A program made the position numbers and the translations under genes. 64,000 nucleotides of DNA from Azolla caroliniana (lineage: Eukaryota > Polypodiophyta), in contig JBHGNT010000011.1 in assembly GCA_043228905.1 (NCBI GenBank), positions 15,128,001-15,192,000 on the forward strand. The letters run 5' to 3'. Every line of letters starts with the position of its first letter. Within the stretch, counting starts at the first letter, position 1. Shown here in pieces: positions 44,965-56,265 of this stretch. The notes under the pieces were generated by a model. The model searched no databases. It saw nothing but the letters and a program-made list of their open reading frames with translations, and was not told the DNA's origin.

Positions 44965-46590
44965 TTAGAGGTCTGCTTCAGGTACAATTACAGGTCCATA
45001 TTCATCGTTGTCATTCTCACTCTTTTCTAGATCAAAAGTCCAGCCGAGAAACTTTTCCAATATGCTTTTCAGACGTCTTGTGTGATTCAGAAGGTCTCCA
45101 TCTACAGGGCGAGCCTCCATTACGAGTCTATAAAATTCTTTGAAATTAATTCTAAGAAAGTTATCATCAGAAAACCATGTAGCATCTAAGATTGCCATCT
45201 CAGCATTGGCATCCGTCCCAGGTTTCAGACCTACCATAAGCTGAAAGCACACAATGTCGAGAAAGCTCACAAATAATCGTGTCCGGCTCGAGAGTGGAGC
45301 CTCATCACAACTAAACATTAAGCATACTATGGATTTCCATTGGCTAAATGATTCCAGAGATTGCCCCATCAAAAAGGCGATGAAGGAAAACTCAAGCTCT
45401 CCAAGTAAGAGGTCTTCTGATCCTTTGTACTGATTGATCAGCAATCTCTCTAGTTCCAAACTCTTATCAATGTTCAGCATGGTGAGCTGAGAACCACTGA
45501 GGCCTGTTCGTTTAACAAGGTGAGGGAACTTCGTATAGAAGCACCTTCCAGAGGGTTTTTTAGCAAGATCAGAATACATTTTCCCACATTTTATGTGTTT
45601 CTCACCTACGTTTCTGACATTATCAACATCCATTGTTTCATTAACAAGATCAGTACGTACTTTTTGTGTTACCACATATTGCTCATCCATTTTCCGTTCT
45701 ATAATAGGCATGTTTTTACCACTATCGACATCCATGGTTTCTTTATCGAGATCAACATCCATGGTTTCTTTATCGAGATCAACATCCATGGTTTCTTTAA
45801 CAAGATCAACGTCCATTTCTCCAGCTATTCTATGCATGTTTTCGCTATTATCAACATCTGTGGCAATTTGTCCGGCTGTGATTCCATCCTTTTGTTGCTC
45901 TTCACCTATGTTTAGATCTTGTACACACACCCCATTCAAATTGCGTTTCTTCACACTTTCCCTGGTTTTAAACAATTCTCGGCTATTTTGGAGATGTTGT
46001 TGCAACTGTTTCTCAGCTCGGGTTTGAGCTTGTGCATCTGAGAACTCGGCCTCATGAATCACAGATATATCAGCGTCAACAGGCTCAAATTTTCCAATAA
46101 CTTCTGCATCAATATGACCTGATATCCGTTTCCAAGACTTGTAATGATGAACATCATAAGCACCCAGAAACTGATCAAATTCAAGCTTTTTCACACTGAC
46201 CCTATACCTTTCTTCTTCGTCTTCATCGCATAGTTTCACGAGCATTTCCAACTGCGGGTCCCATCGTCGTACAATGATGTCGGCAGGATTGGGATGAATG
46301 AAAAAACCTGTGAAAAATGATTGTGATGTATTCTCGTGTTGATTTGTGGTGCTATAGTAGATGAAGTGCGGTCCGGGGGGTATCATTTTGATGCCTTTGA
46401 AGAGGGGTCCAACCGATAAGGTCTGGAGATCGAATCCCAGAAGAGTTCCCGGGGGCATGTCGAGGATCAATAGAGATGCCCCTTGCTTCACTAGCTCTAG
46501 GGCTTCTGTAGGGTTCAATTTCACAGAGTAAGGCGGCATACCTTGCTCTTTCCCTGGCGATGGTGATGGTGATGGTGATGCAGAAGCCAT
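44965..46590 (-). CDS. AAR2: AAR2-type U5 snRNP assembly factor
   Basis: AAR2 binds Prp8 in the cytoplasm and helps assemble U5 snRNP, then leaves before the mature particle forms. Single exon. I start at 46590 (MASASPS), giving 541 residues; a Met 48 bp upstream (46638) is in frame but would add an unlikely basic leader. The N-terminal domain shows LLILDMPPGTLLGFDL, VGPLFKGIKMIPPGPHFIYY and RWDPQLEMLV, all typical of AAR2. The C-terminal helical domain has LLGELEFSFIAFLMGQSLES and the QWKSIVCLM segment. Between them is a low-complexity linker with 9-residue repeats (ETMDVDLDK). Intact. Assignment by motifs is strong; the linker is longer than I would expect. Confidence 0.93.
   Translation of the reverse strand: MASASPSPSPSPGKEQGMPPYSVKLNPTEALELVKQGASLLILDMPPGTLLGFDLQTLSVGPLFKGIKMIPPGPHFIYYSTTNQHENTSQSFFTGFFIHPNPADIIVRRWDPQLEMLVKLCDEDEEERYRVSVKKLEFDQFLGAYDVHHYKSWKRISGHIDAEVIGKFEPVDADISVIHEAEFSDAQAQTRAEKQLQQHLQNSRELFKTRESVKKRNLNGVCVQDLNIGEEQQKDGITAGQIATDVDNSENMHRIAGEMDVDLVKETMDVDLDKETMDVDLDKETMDVDSGKNMPIIERKMDEQYVVTQKVRTDLVNETMDVDNVRNVGEKHIKCGKMYSDLAKKPSGRCFYTKFPHLVKRTGLSGSQLTMLNIDKSLELERLLINQYKGSEDLLLGELEFSFIAFLMGQSLESFSQWKSIVCLMFSCDEAPLSSRTRLFVSFLDIVCFQLMVGLKPGTDANAEMAILDATWFSDDNFLRINFKEFYRLVMEARPVDGDLLNHTRRLKSILEKFLGWTFDLEKSENDNDEYGPVIVPEADL
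45725..45811 (-). repeat. 27-bp in-frame repeats in the AAR2 linker
   Basis: CATCCATGGTTTCTTTATCG recurs with exact 27-bp spacing (about 45730, 45757, 45784), encoding ETMDVDLDK. Related, weaker units lie near 45630. Confidence 0.88.
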
Positions 46591-46669
46591 ATCTCCCCGG
46601 TTCTCTCTGTTTCTGTAATGCTTTGCTTTGAAGAACAAGAATTAAAACCCTTTATTCTTACAATACATA

Positions 46670-46772
46670 GATACATATATATACGAAAAATACATACATA
46701 CATACATACATATACATACGAAAAATACATACATACCTATGAAAAATACATACATACATACACATACATGAT
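46670..46772. repeat. CATA/TACGAAAAATACATA microsatellite upstream of AAR2
   Basis: (CATA)n tracts interleaved with GAAAAATACATACATA units. Confidence 0.9.
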
Positions 46773-47299
46773 CATGGATTTGTTCGTAGAATTGAATTGC
46801 ACAAGCCATTACTGGCGACTATTACTAATCCTTGTACTTGCTAACTCACATGCTCATCTGAAACATAAAATTTCTTCTAGCGAACACTTTCGAACTTGTA
46901 ATGTTCAATGAAGCATTCTCATGTTTCCTATTCTACATATGAAGGTTTTTCTCTCTCCGTTGTAAAATCCACTTTAATGATAAATTATATAGGGCTACAA
47001 CAAGACTTTAGGGTAATTCGGCCTATGATATTTCGTGAGACTTTTTGTTCTCCTCATTCTTTGTCTTATCTTGTTCCACTGATCTAGTCAAGGCGTTGGA
47101 TTTATTCGGTGGAACAATCCACTAAATCATTGTCTAGCATTTCCCTACTCCCTTTGGATTTACCCTTCATATATTTATCGCTAGTTACACCATCACCATC
47201 TGTCTCTTTGATTTTATAGTGAGTTGGGCCCAAAGCTTTGGTGATGGTTTTCATCCCATCAACCAGATTGTCCCAAGTCATCAGTGTGTTGACCCCAAG

Positions 47300-48110
47300 T
47301 GTTTGCACCAAGTGAGCATCTTTGTACTATCGGAGTTTTGCCTCCACACACCGTAAGCTACGGGGGTCTAGACTGCCATATACTCTATTGATGTTGAGTT
47401 GAGTGAGAGTGGTTGTCAAGCACTCTCAACCCACTAACCTCACTTATGCTAATCTTGCAAACTTTCACTCACCTATATTAAAAGCACTAACCTCCCAAGA
47501 AGCCCACTAATACATAAACTAGTAACCACAAGCAAAAGAACTAAACATGATTTAATTAATGGAAGCACACACAACATAGATAAAAGGAGTGATTAAGATT
47601 TGGCTAAGTAACACTTAACACTAATCATTCATCTGACAACAAGTATATGAGCGAGAGAGGTCTAACTTAGGTTACAAGGGGACTAACACTAGAGATTCAA
47701 GAAGTAGCTAAAAAGGGCACAACGTCATCTAAAGGTGTGTTACACCAAAGTTTACATCTTCATTTTCGTTGAAGTTCTCTCTCCTTGTTGAGATCATATA
47801 CATAGGGGTCCAAACCTCCATATACCCGATGAACCGAATGAGAGTAATCATCAAGCACTCTTGACAGGCTAACCTTGCAAACTCACATTCACACTTCCTT
47901 AAGACAACTATGATTGACAAGCTAGCTAATGCCTCACGAAGATGCAAGTGTAAAGCATTCTAATACATAAATAAAAGATATTACATGTGATAGTATTGAG
48001 CACACTTCAATTAAATAAAGTGGTCTACAAAACACATACAAAAAGAAGAGTGAGTAGGATTTGCCTAAGTAACCCTTAACCATCACCACTCAACTCACAA
48101 GTTGTTGAAG
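47300..48110. repeat. Old direct repeat, two diverged copies
   Basis: The block around 47335-47470 (GGGGTCTAGACTGCCATATAC, then CAAGCACTCT and TTGCAAACT) and the block around 47785-47890 (GGGGTCCAAACCTCCATATAC with the same later words) are diverged copies. Both are followed by lines on 'AAGTAACCCTTAAC' type sequence. No coding capacity; probably remnants of a repeat family. Confidence 0.5.
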
Positions 48111-48280
48111 AGGATTTTTGTGGGCATTGTAGGGAGTGGTTGGTGTAGTGAAGGTAGGGGTGGGGCGATTGATGTTGGTGAAGTGGAGGGAGTGAGGAGG
48201 TTGGTGTAGGTAGACACATTGATACATCAACAAGCGGGCAACAATGGGCATTGGAAGCATTGTATGTTCAGAGGTGGGGG

Positions 48281-48299
48281 GGGGGGGGGGGGGGAGAAG
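48281..48299. repeat. Poly-G tract
   Basis: About 18 consecutive G. Homopolymers of this length are error-prone in sequencing, so the exact length is uncertain. Confidence 0.85.
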
Positions 48300-48830
48300 G
48301 GGATAGTGAGCATTTGGTATGTGTTTTGATTGTGGAGGATTACATTGACTCTAAATCTCATTGGTAAGAAGAGGGAATATGGTAACCACGTCTATAGGCC
48401 ATTCATGTGGTGCCTAGTGGGGAATTGATCAAGGTCAAAGGTGAGACTTCAACTAGGTTGGTCAGACATTTGGAAGTATGGAGAATCAAATGGAGGGGAG
48501 AAGCTAGAGCAACATCAAGAAGCAACGATCACAATTAAAGGACCAATTAAGTCCACCCAAATTTAAAGCATCATGGCTCTAGTATGTTGATTGTAGAAAA
48601 AGTTGATAAACTTGACAAATAAAAAAGGAGGGTTGATCGAAACTTCGTTGGATTGAGGTGATGAGGGGAGAAGGTAACATCCAACTAGTTAACACTCAGT
48701 AGTTGGCTTGACACAAAGTACAAAGGAACTTAACTCACAAGTTGCCTCGACACAATGCACGAAAACTGAAACCACGAGAGTGCTCAACCATCCAACACAG
48801 TGCATGAGACAAAGCATACAAAGAGCATGT

Positions 48831-50700
48831 TGTCGTGATGTGGTAGGTTTAAAGATAGAAAATATAAAAATGGGGGGAAAGAGGACAACCATAAAGTATG
48901 TATATAATAAATATGAAAATAATAATATAATAAGGAAAGGCTTATAGCAAAACGATAAGGCTATAGATTGTGGTAACTGAGTTCAAGGGGTTGGGTGAGT
49001 GGTGAGTCTAAGGGGTTTTGGTGGGTGTTCAAAGGTCTTTATTTTTCGAAGTTTAGTTCAAATTATTCTTCTTAGTAATTGGAGTTTAAGTTGAGTGAGT
49101 GATGAGTGCAAGAGTGGAGTTGGACCACCTCTCCATCATTTTCTATTTATACGTGGGTTGGGTGAGAGTGTGTTTAAAGTTTCAACTCACTCAAAGAGAT
49201 GGTGAAGGAGGAAAAAAGGCGGGTAAACAAGTCAAAGAGGCTCGAAGTGATGGGTAAACGAGGCAAAGAGGTTGTTTTGTATGAGTGGTGGGCATGACTA
49301 TGTATGAGAGGTCAAAAAGCTTCAACAAGCTCATGACCCTTGGGGATCCCTCGAGAAAACACTACTAGAGAAGTACGACTACGAAGAGACAAGGGAGACA
49401 AGCATGTACAAATCCAACCAATGGGTGGCATCGAGGAAGACCTGCTATAGTACTACATGTGCATTCGTAGAGTTCGAACTTCGCTTTGCTAAACTCTTAG
49501 AGTGGGATTGGATAATAGTGGGGGTGAATAAAGTTCCCAGGTTACATTTATCAAAATGAAAGGATGAAGATTGGGGTAAAATTGGAAGATGAGGATGGAG
49601 CGAATGCATTGTGCTCGAACCTTCACATGAAGAAGGGATGGAGGAAGATCGAGAAGGTTGGGAGAGTTTGAAGGGTGTTCCTTGGGATATAATTGTGTCA
49701 TCAAACTGAAAGGAGGACATTAGAATGAATAATCAAGGGTGGACAACTCTAGGATGAGAGTGTAGCACAACAAATGGCAAAGCGAGAGACATGCAATGTG
49801 GGAAACTAAGGGCCCTAAATAAAAGCCTGTACTTGAAGATTAGACTATGAAGATTAGTCACAATAGATGTTCAAAAGGGGCCCAATGAGGGCAAAAGGAG
49901 AAGCGGATTGACGACAAAAGGGAGGTTAAGGTGACATCACCAAGGGGACAACATGGATGAAAGGGACACATGCTTGTTGCAGAAAGGGTTATGGTCAAGG
50001 GAAGCACGCAAGCCAACAACAACCTCCCGTTTTGAAGAAAAATGTAGGGAGAGGATCTAGTGGATATGGTGGCAACAATTTTTCTCGTATTAAGAAGAAT
50101 TGACATGGCCAAGATAGAAGAATAGAGATAGGCAAGTTATGTGCTAAGGGAAACGAAGTGTGACTACCTTCAGTTCCCCCATTCTTCACACGTATCAGAG
50201 GGTGTGCTGGTTTGGTAAAGGTGGATGTCATGATGTGGTGGATCCAAAGGTATAAAATAGAAAAATGGGGGAAAGAGAACATCTGCAGAAATGTGTATAT
50301 GTAAGTTTATAGATTGTGGCAAGAAGGGTGGAGAGTTTGAGCCTTCATTGGTTCATAGAAGAACAACATTTTGATTTTTTGATGGAGAAGGGGTATGTGA
50401 ACATTTAATACAATATATGGGTTTTTATTTGGGGCTCGTTCATTTTAGGTTTTGGAGTGGACGATTTCTGATTTTCGGGTTCAACATTTAAGGGGTTTTG
50501 GGTGTTCAAAGGTCTCTATTTTTTGAAGTTTAGTTATTCTTCTTCTTCTTACTACTTGGAGTTTAGGTTGGGTGAGTGGTGAGTGCAAGCAAGGAGTTGG
50601 ATCACAATCTCCTTTATCATTTTTGATTTCGTCTCGCTCGAAGAGGAAGTGAAAGGAGGAACAAGAGGTGGAGAAAAGACGTAGGTCAAAAGAAGGCATG
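48831..50700. mobile_element. Possible decayed LTR-type element (long direct repeats about 1.4 kb apart)
   Basis: Sequence from TGTCGTGATGTGG (48831) through about 49260 is a diverged direct copy of the sequence from TGTCATGATGTGG (50226) through about 50690. Shared words include AAGGGGTTTTGG, GTTCAAAGGTC, TTGAAGTTTAGTT or near variants, and GTGAGTGCAAG. Both copies begin TGTC. The interior (about 49260-50225) has no retroelement motif that I can see. I could not match the ends or a target duplication, so a simple segmental duplication remains possible. Confidence 0.45.
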
Positions 50701-50891
50701 GAAAGCCATGATGACAATTGTTTGTGAGCTCAGGCCACAAAAACTTAGAGTGCTTCCTCCCATTATAATTCTCGTTTCATTGTAATCAATATTATAAAAC
50801 TTTTTATAATCATCAATTTCTTTGTGAAAAATAATATTGGGCCTTAATTAATGTTTATTATATTAAACTAGTGGAGTTGTCCCTAATCTTT

Positions 50892-51470
50892 TGTTACACT
50901 TGAGTGCTACCATGATGAGAGGCTATTAGCCGGTCGGCTACCTAGACAAAGGTCGACAAGTCAAAGTCAAAGTCGGACAGTATGAAAAGACAGATTTTAA
51001 AATGTAATTTTTGGTGAGTATAAAAATATAGTAATTTAGGAAATAGGGTAGTTCTGTGTAACTGTAGGTTCTTGCCGAATAGGCAAGTGTATCATCTTGG
51101 AAAAGACTCTCAAGTTGCCTATAAAAAGGGCCCAAGAGCATTATAACATGATCGTTTTGTTTTGGTTTTAATATTCGTATTGTAGTTAGAGTATTTTTGT
51201 ATCGATTGTTATGTCATTCTTTGTATACTTATTTATTGTGTCGAATGTTCGAATTATTCTCTGCCACACCAATTATGTTATACCAATAGTCGATCAAGAT
51301 AAGATGTTCTAGTTCTAAGTAATTAGGTTTTGAGTGACCATTGTTTTACATCAAGTTCCGAGTGACTGTCGACACAACACATCTCTCCAACCACAATCAT
51401 CTTGATAGAACATTTTTGGTAGGAAGACATTCGACCTATTATGTCTGTCGGTTGTCGGTAGAACAACACA
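50892..51470 (+). repeat. Putative 5' LTR of a decayed Ty3 element
   Basis: Begins TGTTACACTTGAG and ends GAACAACACA. A TATA box TATAAAAAGG lies at 51120. At 51475-51492 TTTGGCACGCCCGG follows, a form typical of the primer-binding region of plant Ty3 elements. The matching 3' LTR is not in the window, so the left end is inferred from TG...CA only. Confidence 0.5.
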
Positions 51471-51523
51471 ATATTTTGGCACGCCCGGTTACATCTGGTA
51501 CAAGCAGAGAACAAGGAGAATGG

Positions 51524-52207
51524 ATGTCTTCTAGTCGACTCAATACATACCAACTTGCAGAAAGCAGAAGACCACGCATGCGATCAGAGAACCGACGTGC
51601 AAAAAAGGGTAATTCCGATAGTTTAGAGTTTGCTGAACAAATCCGGCAAGAAGCTGAAGGGGAATTGAGAGCACTTCCCAATTTAACAACTGACATTAGT
51701 TTGGACGAGGAGCAGTTCGACCAGAGCTACTTAGTCGAACTTTGTGAGGAGGATACAATGTCGTATCCCTATCCTAAGTATAATGATGACACCAACGTAG
51801 AGGCGCATGTGTGCGCTTTTGTTACGACATGGCAGGAGAACTATGTGTCACAAAGATTGTCTGAAGCAAATGCCGATAAATCTAAAATTTCCGAATTCAG
51901 ATTATCGCTCGACGAGCAGTCGGCGAATTGGTACTCCCAGCATGAGGCGGGTGAGTTTGAGTCTTTTAAGCAAATAACTACCAAATTTATTAGGTTATTT
52001 CATCGACAAGTTCCAAAGAGGGAACTAATGAGTCAATTCTATGTGGCGTATCAAGAAGCCCATGAAATTGTGCCACAATTTCGGTTTCAGGATATTCGGA
52101 GGCAGTTGGCACGAACTTTGCTGAAAGAGACCTTCTTGTCGGCATTACGAGAACCGCTGCGAACCACGTTAGCCGTGTTCAATTTCAAGGATCAATCACT
52201 ACAGTAG
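51524..52207 (+). pseudogene. Ty3 gag fragment (capsid)
   Basis: From the ATG at 51524 the frame gives 227 residues. The capsid-like part reads ANWYSQHEAGEFESFKQITT, then KFIRLFHRQVP and ELMSQFYVAYQEAHEIVPQF, as in plant Ty3 Gag (retrotransposon gag domain). It stops at TAG 52205-52207. A CCHC knuckle, CTTCLNPGHSTIEC, is readable downstream near 52326-52367 and a second Cys cluster (CPIC) follows it, but stops and frame changes separate them from the capsid. Dead copy. Confidence 0.8.
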
Positions 52208-53279
52208 GTGATTGACAAAGCACTTTTCATGGACAAGTCACAAACCAGTAATAGTATATCCATGGCATCATTACAACGGTCTTTACCAATGTCGGAGGAA
52301 TTGAGGTTCCGATAATCAATCCAATGCACGACATGTCTGAATCCAGGACATTCGACAATTGAGTGCACACTGCGCACACATTGTCCAATTTGTCATTCAA
52401 AGCACATAGAATCGACCAATGTGAGTATAATCTACTCCATAAAGTGGTGGCACCAGTTAGACAAATATAACCTCAGGACGACCACCAGGGGGATCAGAAT
52501 CGGTCAGTACACCGGTTTCGGCAAGACGATCGACCAAGGTATGATGATCATTACTGGTCAGATCGCAATCGACGAGACGATTGATACAATGAGTATCGAC
52601 GAGAGGAGGATCGGCAAGAGGAGTATAGAAAGGATAGTCAAAACAATTATGACCGGGAATATTCACCCCGACAAGATAGAAATGATCGACGACCTTACAG
52701 GGGTAATATATATCATGCTGAAAGAAGTTCCTATGACCAGAGAAGAAATGAAGACAATTGACCAGCTAATCATCGATTTAAGAATGATAGGGGGGATGAT
52801 AACAAAAGACCCAAGACATCATGACAATTTCAGTACAATTCCAAAGGCCGAGATGACCGGAACCACAAGATGTCCAGCAATCGCATTATGAGAACGGCAA
52901 ATCCAGTGGACTATCAGTAACTGCAGAGGTTCAACAAGCCACCACCTGGAGTAAAGCTAAACAATCCGAAAGGGATGTACAGTAACAGTTCAGAAAGCAG
53001 CAACAGAATGGGTTGGGGAAGTGAACAACAACAATGTCGTTAGGATGTTGCATGAAAGTAATGCCCCGAATGGCACGTCTGACAGGTCGGGAAGCCGACA
53101 AGAGGAAGTACCAATAGATACACCTGACAACGATGAAACATGGAAAGTCTTGGCCGATTGCCAGATATCGTTACCATTGACCGGCTTACTGAAATTAGTT
53201 CCTTGGTTCACAGAAAAGGTGGCGACCATTATCGCAAGAAAAGAGTAGGAAAATGTGCCGGTGAATTTTACGAATCCGA

Positions 53280-53997
53280 TCAAAGGCCCGACAATTATGG
53301 ATGAGCAGAGCCCTACGATCAAAGTAATTATTTAGGGTAAAGAAGTGTCGGGCAACATAGTCGATGGAGGATCAAGAGTGAATGTCATTAAGAAGATTAC
53401 CTGTGATCGGCTAGACATCATCGCCTGGGAAGCATTTCCATTTTGGCTACGAATGGCAGAATCTGATACCAGTACGGTCCGACCAATAGGGTCAATCCGA
53501 CAACTTGATATTGTCATTGGTGGCCATACATTTCATATATCAGTGGTCATACTCCATTTGGATGTGCCAGGAGCTTACCCTCTATTATTGGGCAGATTAT
53601 GACTTCGAACTTCCAATATTAAACAGAATTGGCAAAAGAATATTCTGACATTCTGGAAGGGCAAAGTAAAGATTCAAGTTTCGACTCAGGAAAAGGTCGC
53701 CAGAGCACGACATTGTGTGCCTTTGTATGTTGAATCTATCAATATGATGGAGGGATTAGATGAAGGGGAAGAAAATAAATATTTTGAGGACAATCCAAAA
53801 CTTATTCCCTTATTGAAATTGACGTCGTCGAAGTACTCACGCAATATCTTAGTGACGACGAAAAGGAGGTTGACAATCCAGTTGATGATAAAACTATCAT
53901 GGAGTTCCGTCATCGGCAGGAAGCAATGGAGAGATACATGCAAGTATCGCAACACGTACATGCTTCTGCACAAGAGGAATTAAATCTGGTTGACAAT
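53280..53997 (+). pseudogene. Ty3 protease region, broken, interrupted by the copia insertion
   Basis: 53345-53602 translates to a protease-like segment: GNIVDGGSRVNVI, with D-G-G where active enzymes have D-T/S-G, and PGAYPLLLGRL at its end. An in-frame TGA stands where related proteins have Trp. The following frame (YVESINMMEGLDEGEE...) runs on to the pre-RT linker and is cut at 53997 by the copia element; it resumes at 59304. The 51.5-53.3 kb part between gag and protease is unreadable except for the zinc knuckles. Confidence 0.65.
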
Positions 53998-54400
53998 TGT
54001 AAACAATTACTTGTGGAAGCGTTAGAAAACAGAGAAGGCAGAGAATACACAGACAGAGTACACGGGAGAGACAGAGAGAGCAGAACCTCAAAGCTATATT
54101 CAAAAACGATAAAAACACTCTGTCACTACAACTGTGCTCAGTAGCACTATTTATACAAGTCCTCGTGGGACTGACAGAAGTACAAAATACTTCAATGCTC
54201 ACACGAGCATCTAACACTTACTACGAGACTATAACTGCCTAGTAGTCTAAACTAATACTAGGCTTCCGGTTACCGATTGGATCCGACTAACCGGCTCCCC
54301 TACTCACCAGCTCGGTTGCTCACCGGCTTACCGATCCGTCTCGCTCACCGGCTCAGGCTTATCCAGCCAATCCGGCTCCAGTTGAGCTTGCCGCTCAACA
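53998..54400 (-). repeat. 3' LTR of the copia element
   Basis: 403 bp. On the element strand it contains a TATAAATAG-type box (plus strand CTATTTATAC near 54148). It shares its ends with the LTR at 58884. Confidence 0.9.
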
Positions 54401-54899
54401 CTCCCCCTCAAGCTCAACTTGAGGTTGGATCCTAGTGTCAACCTCTATGGCAGTCGGTTCTTCCAACCGACTTCTCCTGGCGTCGCTCCGCCTTGCTTGC
54501 GCTCCTCATTCGGTCCGGTTCCGTTTGCCGCGACCCTTCTGGTTCTGCGCGCCCTGACCTTCTCGGTCGGCATGTTTGCTCAATAGGCCCCTCTTAGCTC
54601 CTTCACTGCTATGACTCCGGCGCTTGCCGATCCGTCGGTTCCTCCGCGATGGCATCGACTTCCGCTGCATCCGTGTCTGCCCGGCCTCTAGTTGATTCGG
54701 TTCATCCGGATCTGTATGATGATCCGAATCGGATGTCCTCGATTCATTCCAGCTCTTGTCAGAGTCGATATCCTCCAACTCGTCTTTCGGTTTAAGGCCC
54801 TTCACAACATCAGACCACGTCTGGGTCTTGGCCTTGCTTCCATCCTCGGCTTTCTTCCGGTTCTTCCCTTACCAGTGTCGGCAACAGTCTCTTTGCCTT

Positions 54900-55255
54900 T
54901 GCCCGTTCCGGTGTCTTTGCCCGTCCTCCCCCTCAAGTGTGGCACGTCGAGATGCTAAACACCAAGCATTTTGGTGAAGTGCTGCAACTTGTCCGATCCG
55001 AGCGGCTTGGTGAAGATGTCGGCAACTTGCCGATCCGTGTATACCGAAGTTCGACCTCACCGCTCAGGACACGCTCACGCACGAAGTGATAGTGCACTTC
55101 TATGTGCTTTGTGCGAGCATGGAATACGGGCTTCTTGGCGAGTTGCATGCTGCTTATGTTGTTGAGTAGACTCGAATCAGGGTCAATACCTCGATCCGTA
55201 GGTCTTGTAGTAGTCATCGAGGCCAAATGGCTTCACAGGTGGCAACGGTCGCGCC
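54900..55255 (-). pseudogene. Copia RNase H, C-terminal part, frameshifted
   Basis: 54933-55226 carries NNISSMQLAKKPVFHARTKH and IEVHYHFVRERV, the end of a copia RNase H. It is in a different frame from the RT/RNase H body, which is lost after ALSSTKAEYRA at about 55255 by a one-base change. A second frameshift follows ELRYT. Not translatable as one protein. Confidence 0.8.
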
Positions 55256-56265
55256 CGGTACTCAGCCTTAGTGCTTGACAGAGCCACTGTTGGCTGCTTT
55301 TTGCTGCTCCACGCAACAGCTGCGCTCCCAAGGGAAAACATAAAACCGGAGGTCAATCGGCGATCTGATGCATCTCCGGCCCAATCGGCATCTGTGTAAC
55401 GGACCAGCTCTTCGGGTATACCACGCCGGTATAACAGGCCCCGGTCCTTCATGCCGCTTACATATCGTAGTATCCATTGCGCGCACTGAAGGTGCTCCAC
55501 GGTCGGCTTCTGCATGAACTGACTTATCATTCCAACCGGATAGCTGATGTCGGGCCGTGTGATAGTCAAGTAAATAAGGCTTCCGACGATTTGTCGGAAC
55601 TGTTTCTCATTGTAGGCCGGTCCGGAGTTAGGACGAAGCTTCTGGTTCCGATCTAAGGGTCTAGAGAGAGGTCGGCATTCTGTCATGCCGAACTTGTACA
55701 ACATATTTAAGACGTAATGTCGTTGTGAGAGAAATATGCCGTCGGGGGTTCGAATTACCTCGATCCCAAGAAAATAATGAAGGTCCCCTAGATCCTTCAT
55801 CTCAAATGCGTTCGACAATTGGGACTTGACGCGGTTGATTTCTGGAAGACCCGGTCCGATGATGACTAGATCATCAACATACAACAATATACATACCGGA
55901 CCGGCTGAGCCTTGCCGGATGAACAATGAAGAGTCCGATTTGGAGGCCACAAACCCCATCTTATGCAACCGGTGCGTGATCTTCGCATTCCAAGCTCGAG
56001 GGGCTTGCTTCAGGCCGTACAACGACTTCTTCAGCCGGCATACCGCTGACTTGTTCATCTCTGATTGAAAACCGGGAGGTTGATTCATAAAGACTTCTTC
56101 TTCAAGATCACCTTGAAGAAATGCATTCTTCACATCCATCTGATGAAGATGCCACCCCCTTGCCGCAGCAACCGCCAGCACCACTCGAACCGTTGTCATC
56201 TTCGCTACTGGAGCGAAGGTCTCGTCGTAGTCGATTCTGTGGGTTTGCGCGTATCCCTTTGCCAC
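55183..56265 (-). pseudogene. Copia reverse transcriptase and N-terminal RNase H
   Basis: 360-residue open frame. It has the RT landmarks KGYAQTHRIDYDETFAPVAK, MDVKNAFLQGDLEEEVFM, LKKSLYGLKQAPRAW and the catalytic LYVDDLVI, then the RNase H entry YTDADWAGDASDRR. The last 20 or so residues after EYRA are out of frame. The start is not a true Met: this was one polyprotein with the integrase frame, split by a frameshift at about 56265. The RT core itself appears intact. Confidence 0.9.

Noticed and set aside
1971-46590. A functional splicing cluster (SKIP plus AAR2)
   Set aside because: The two genes lie over 40 kb apart with unrelated genes and elements between; chance proximity is the simpler reading.
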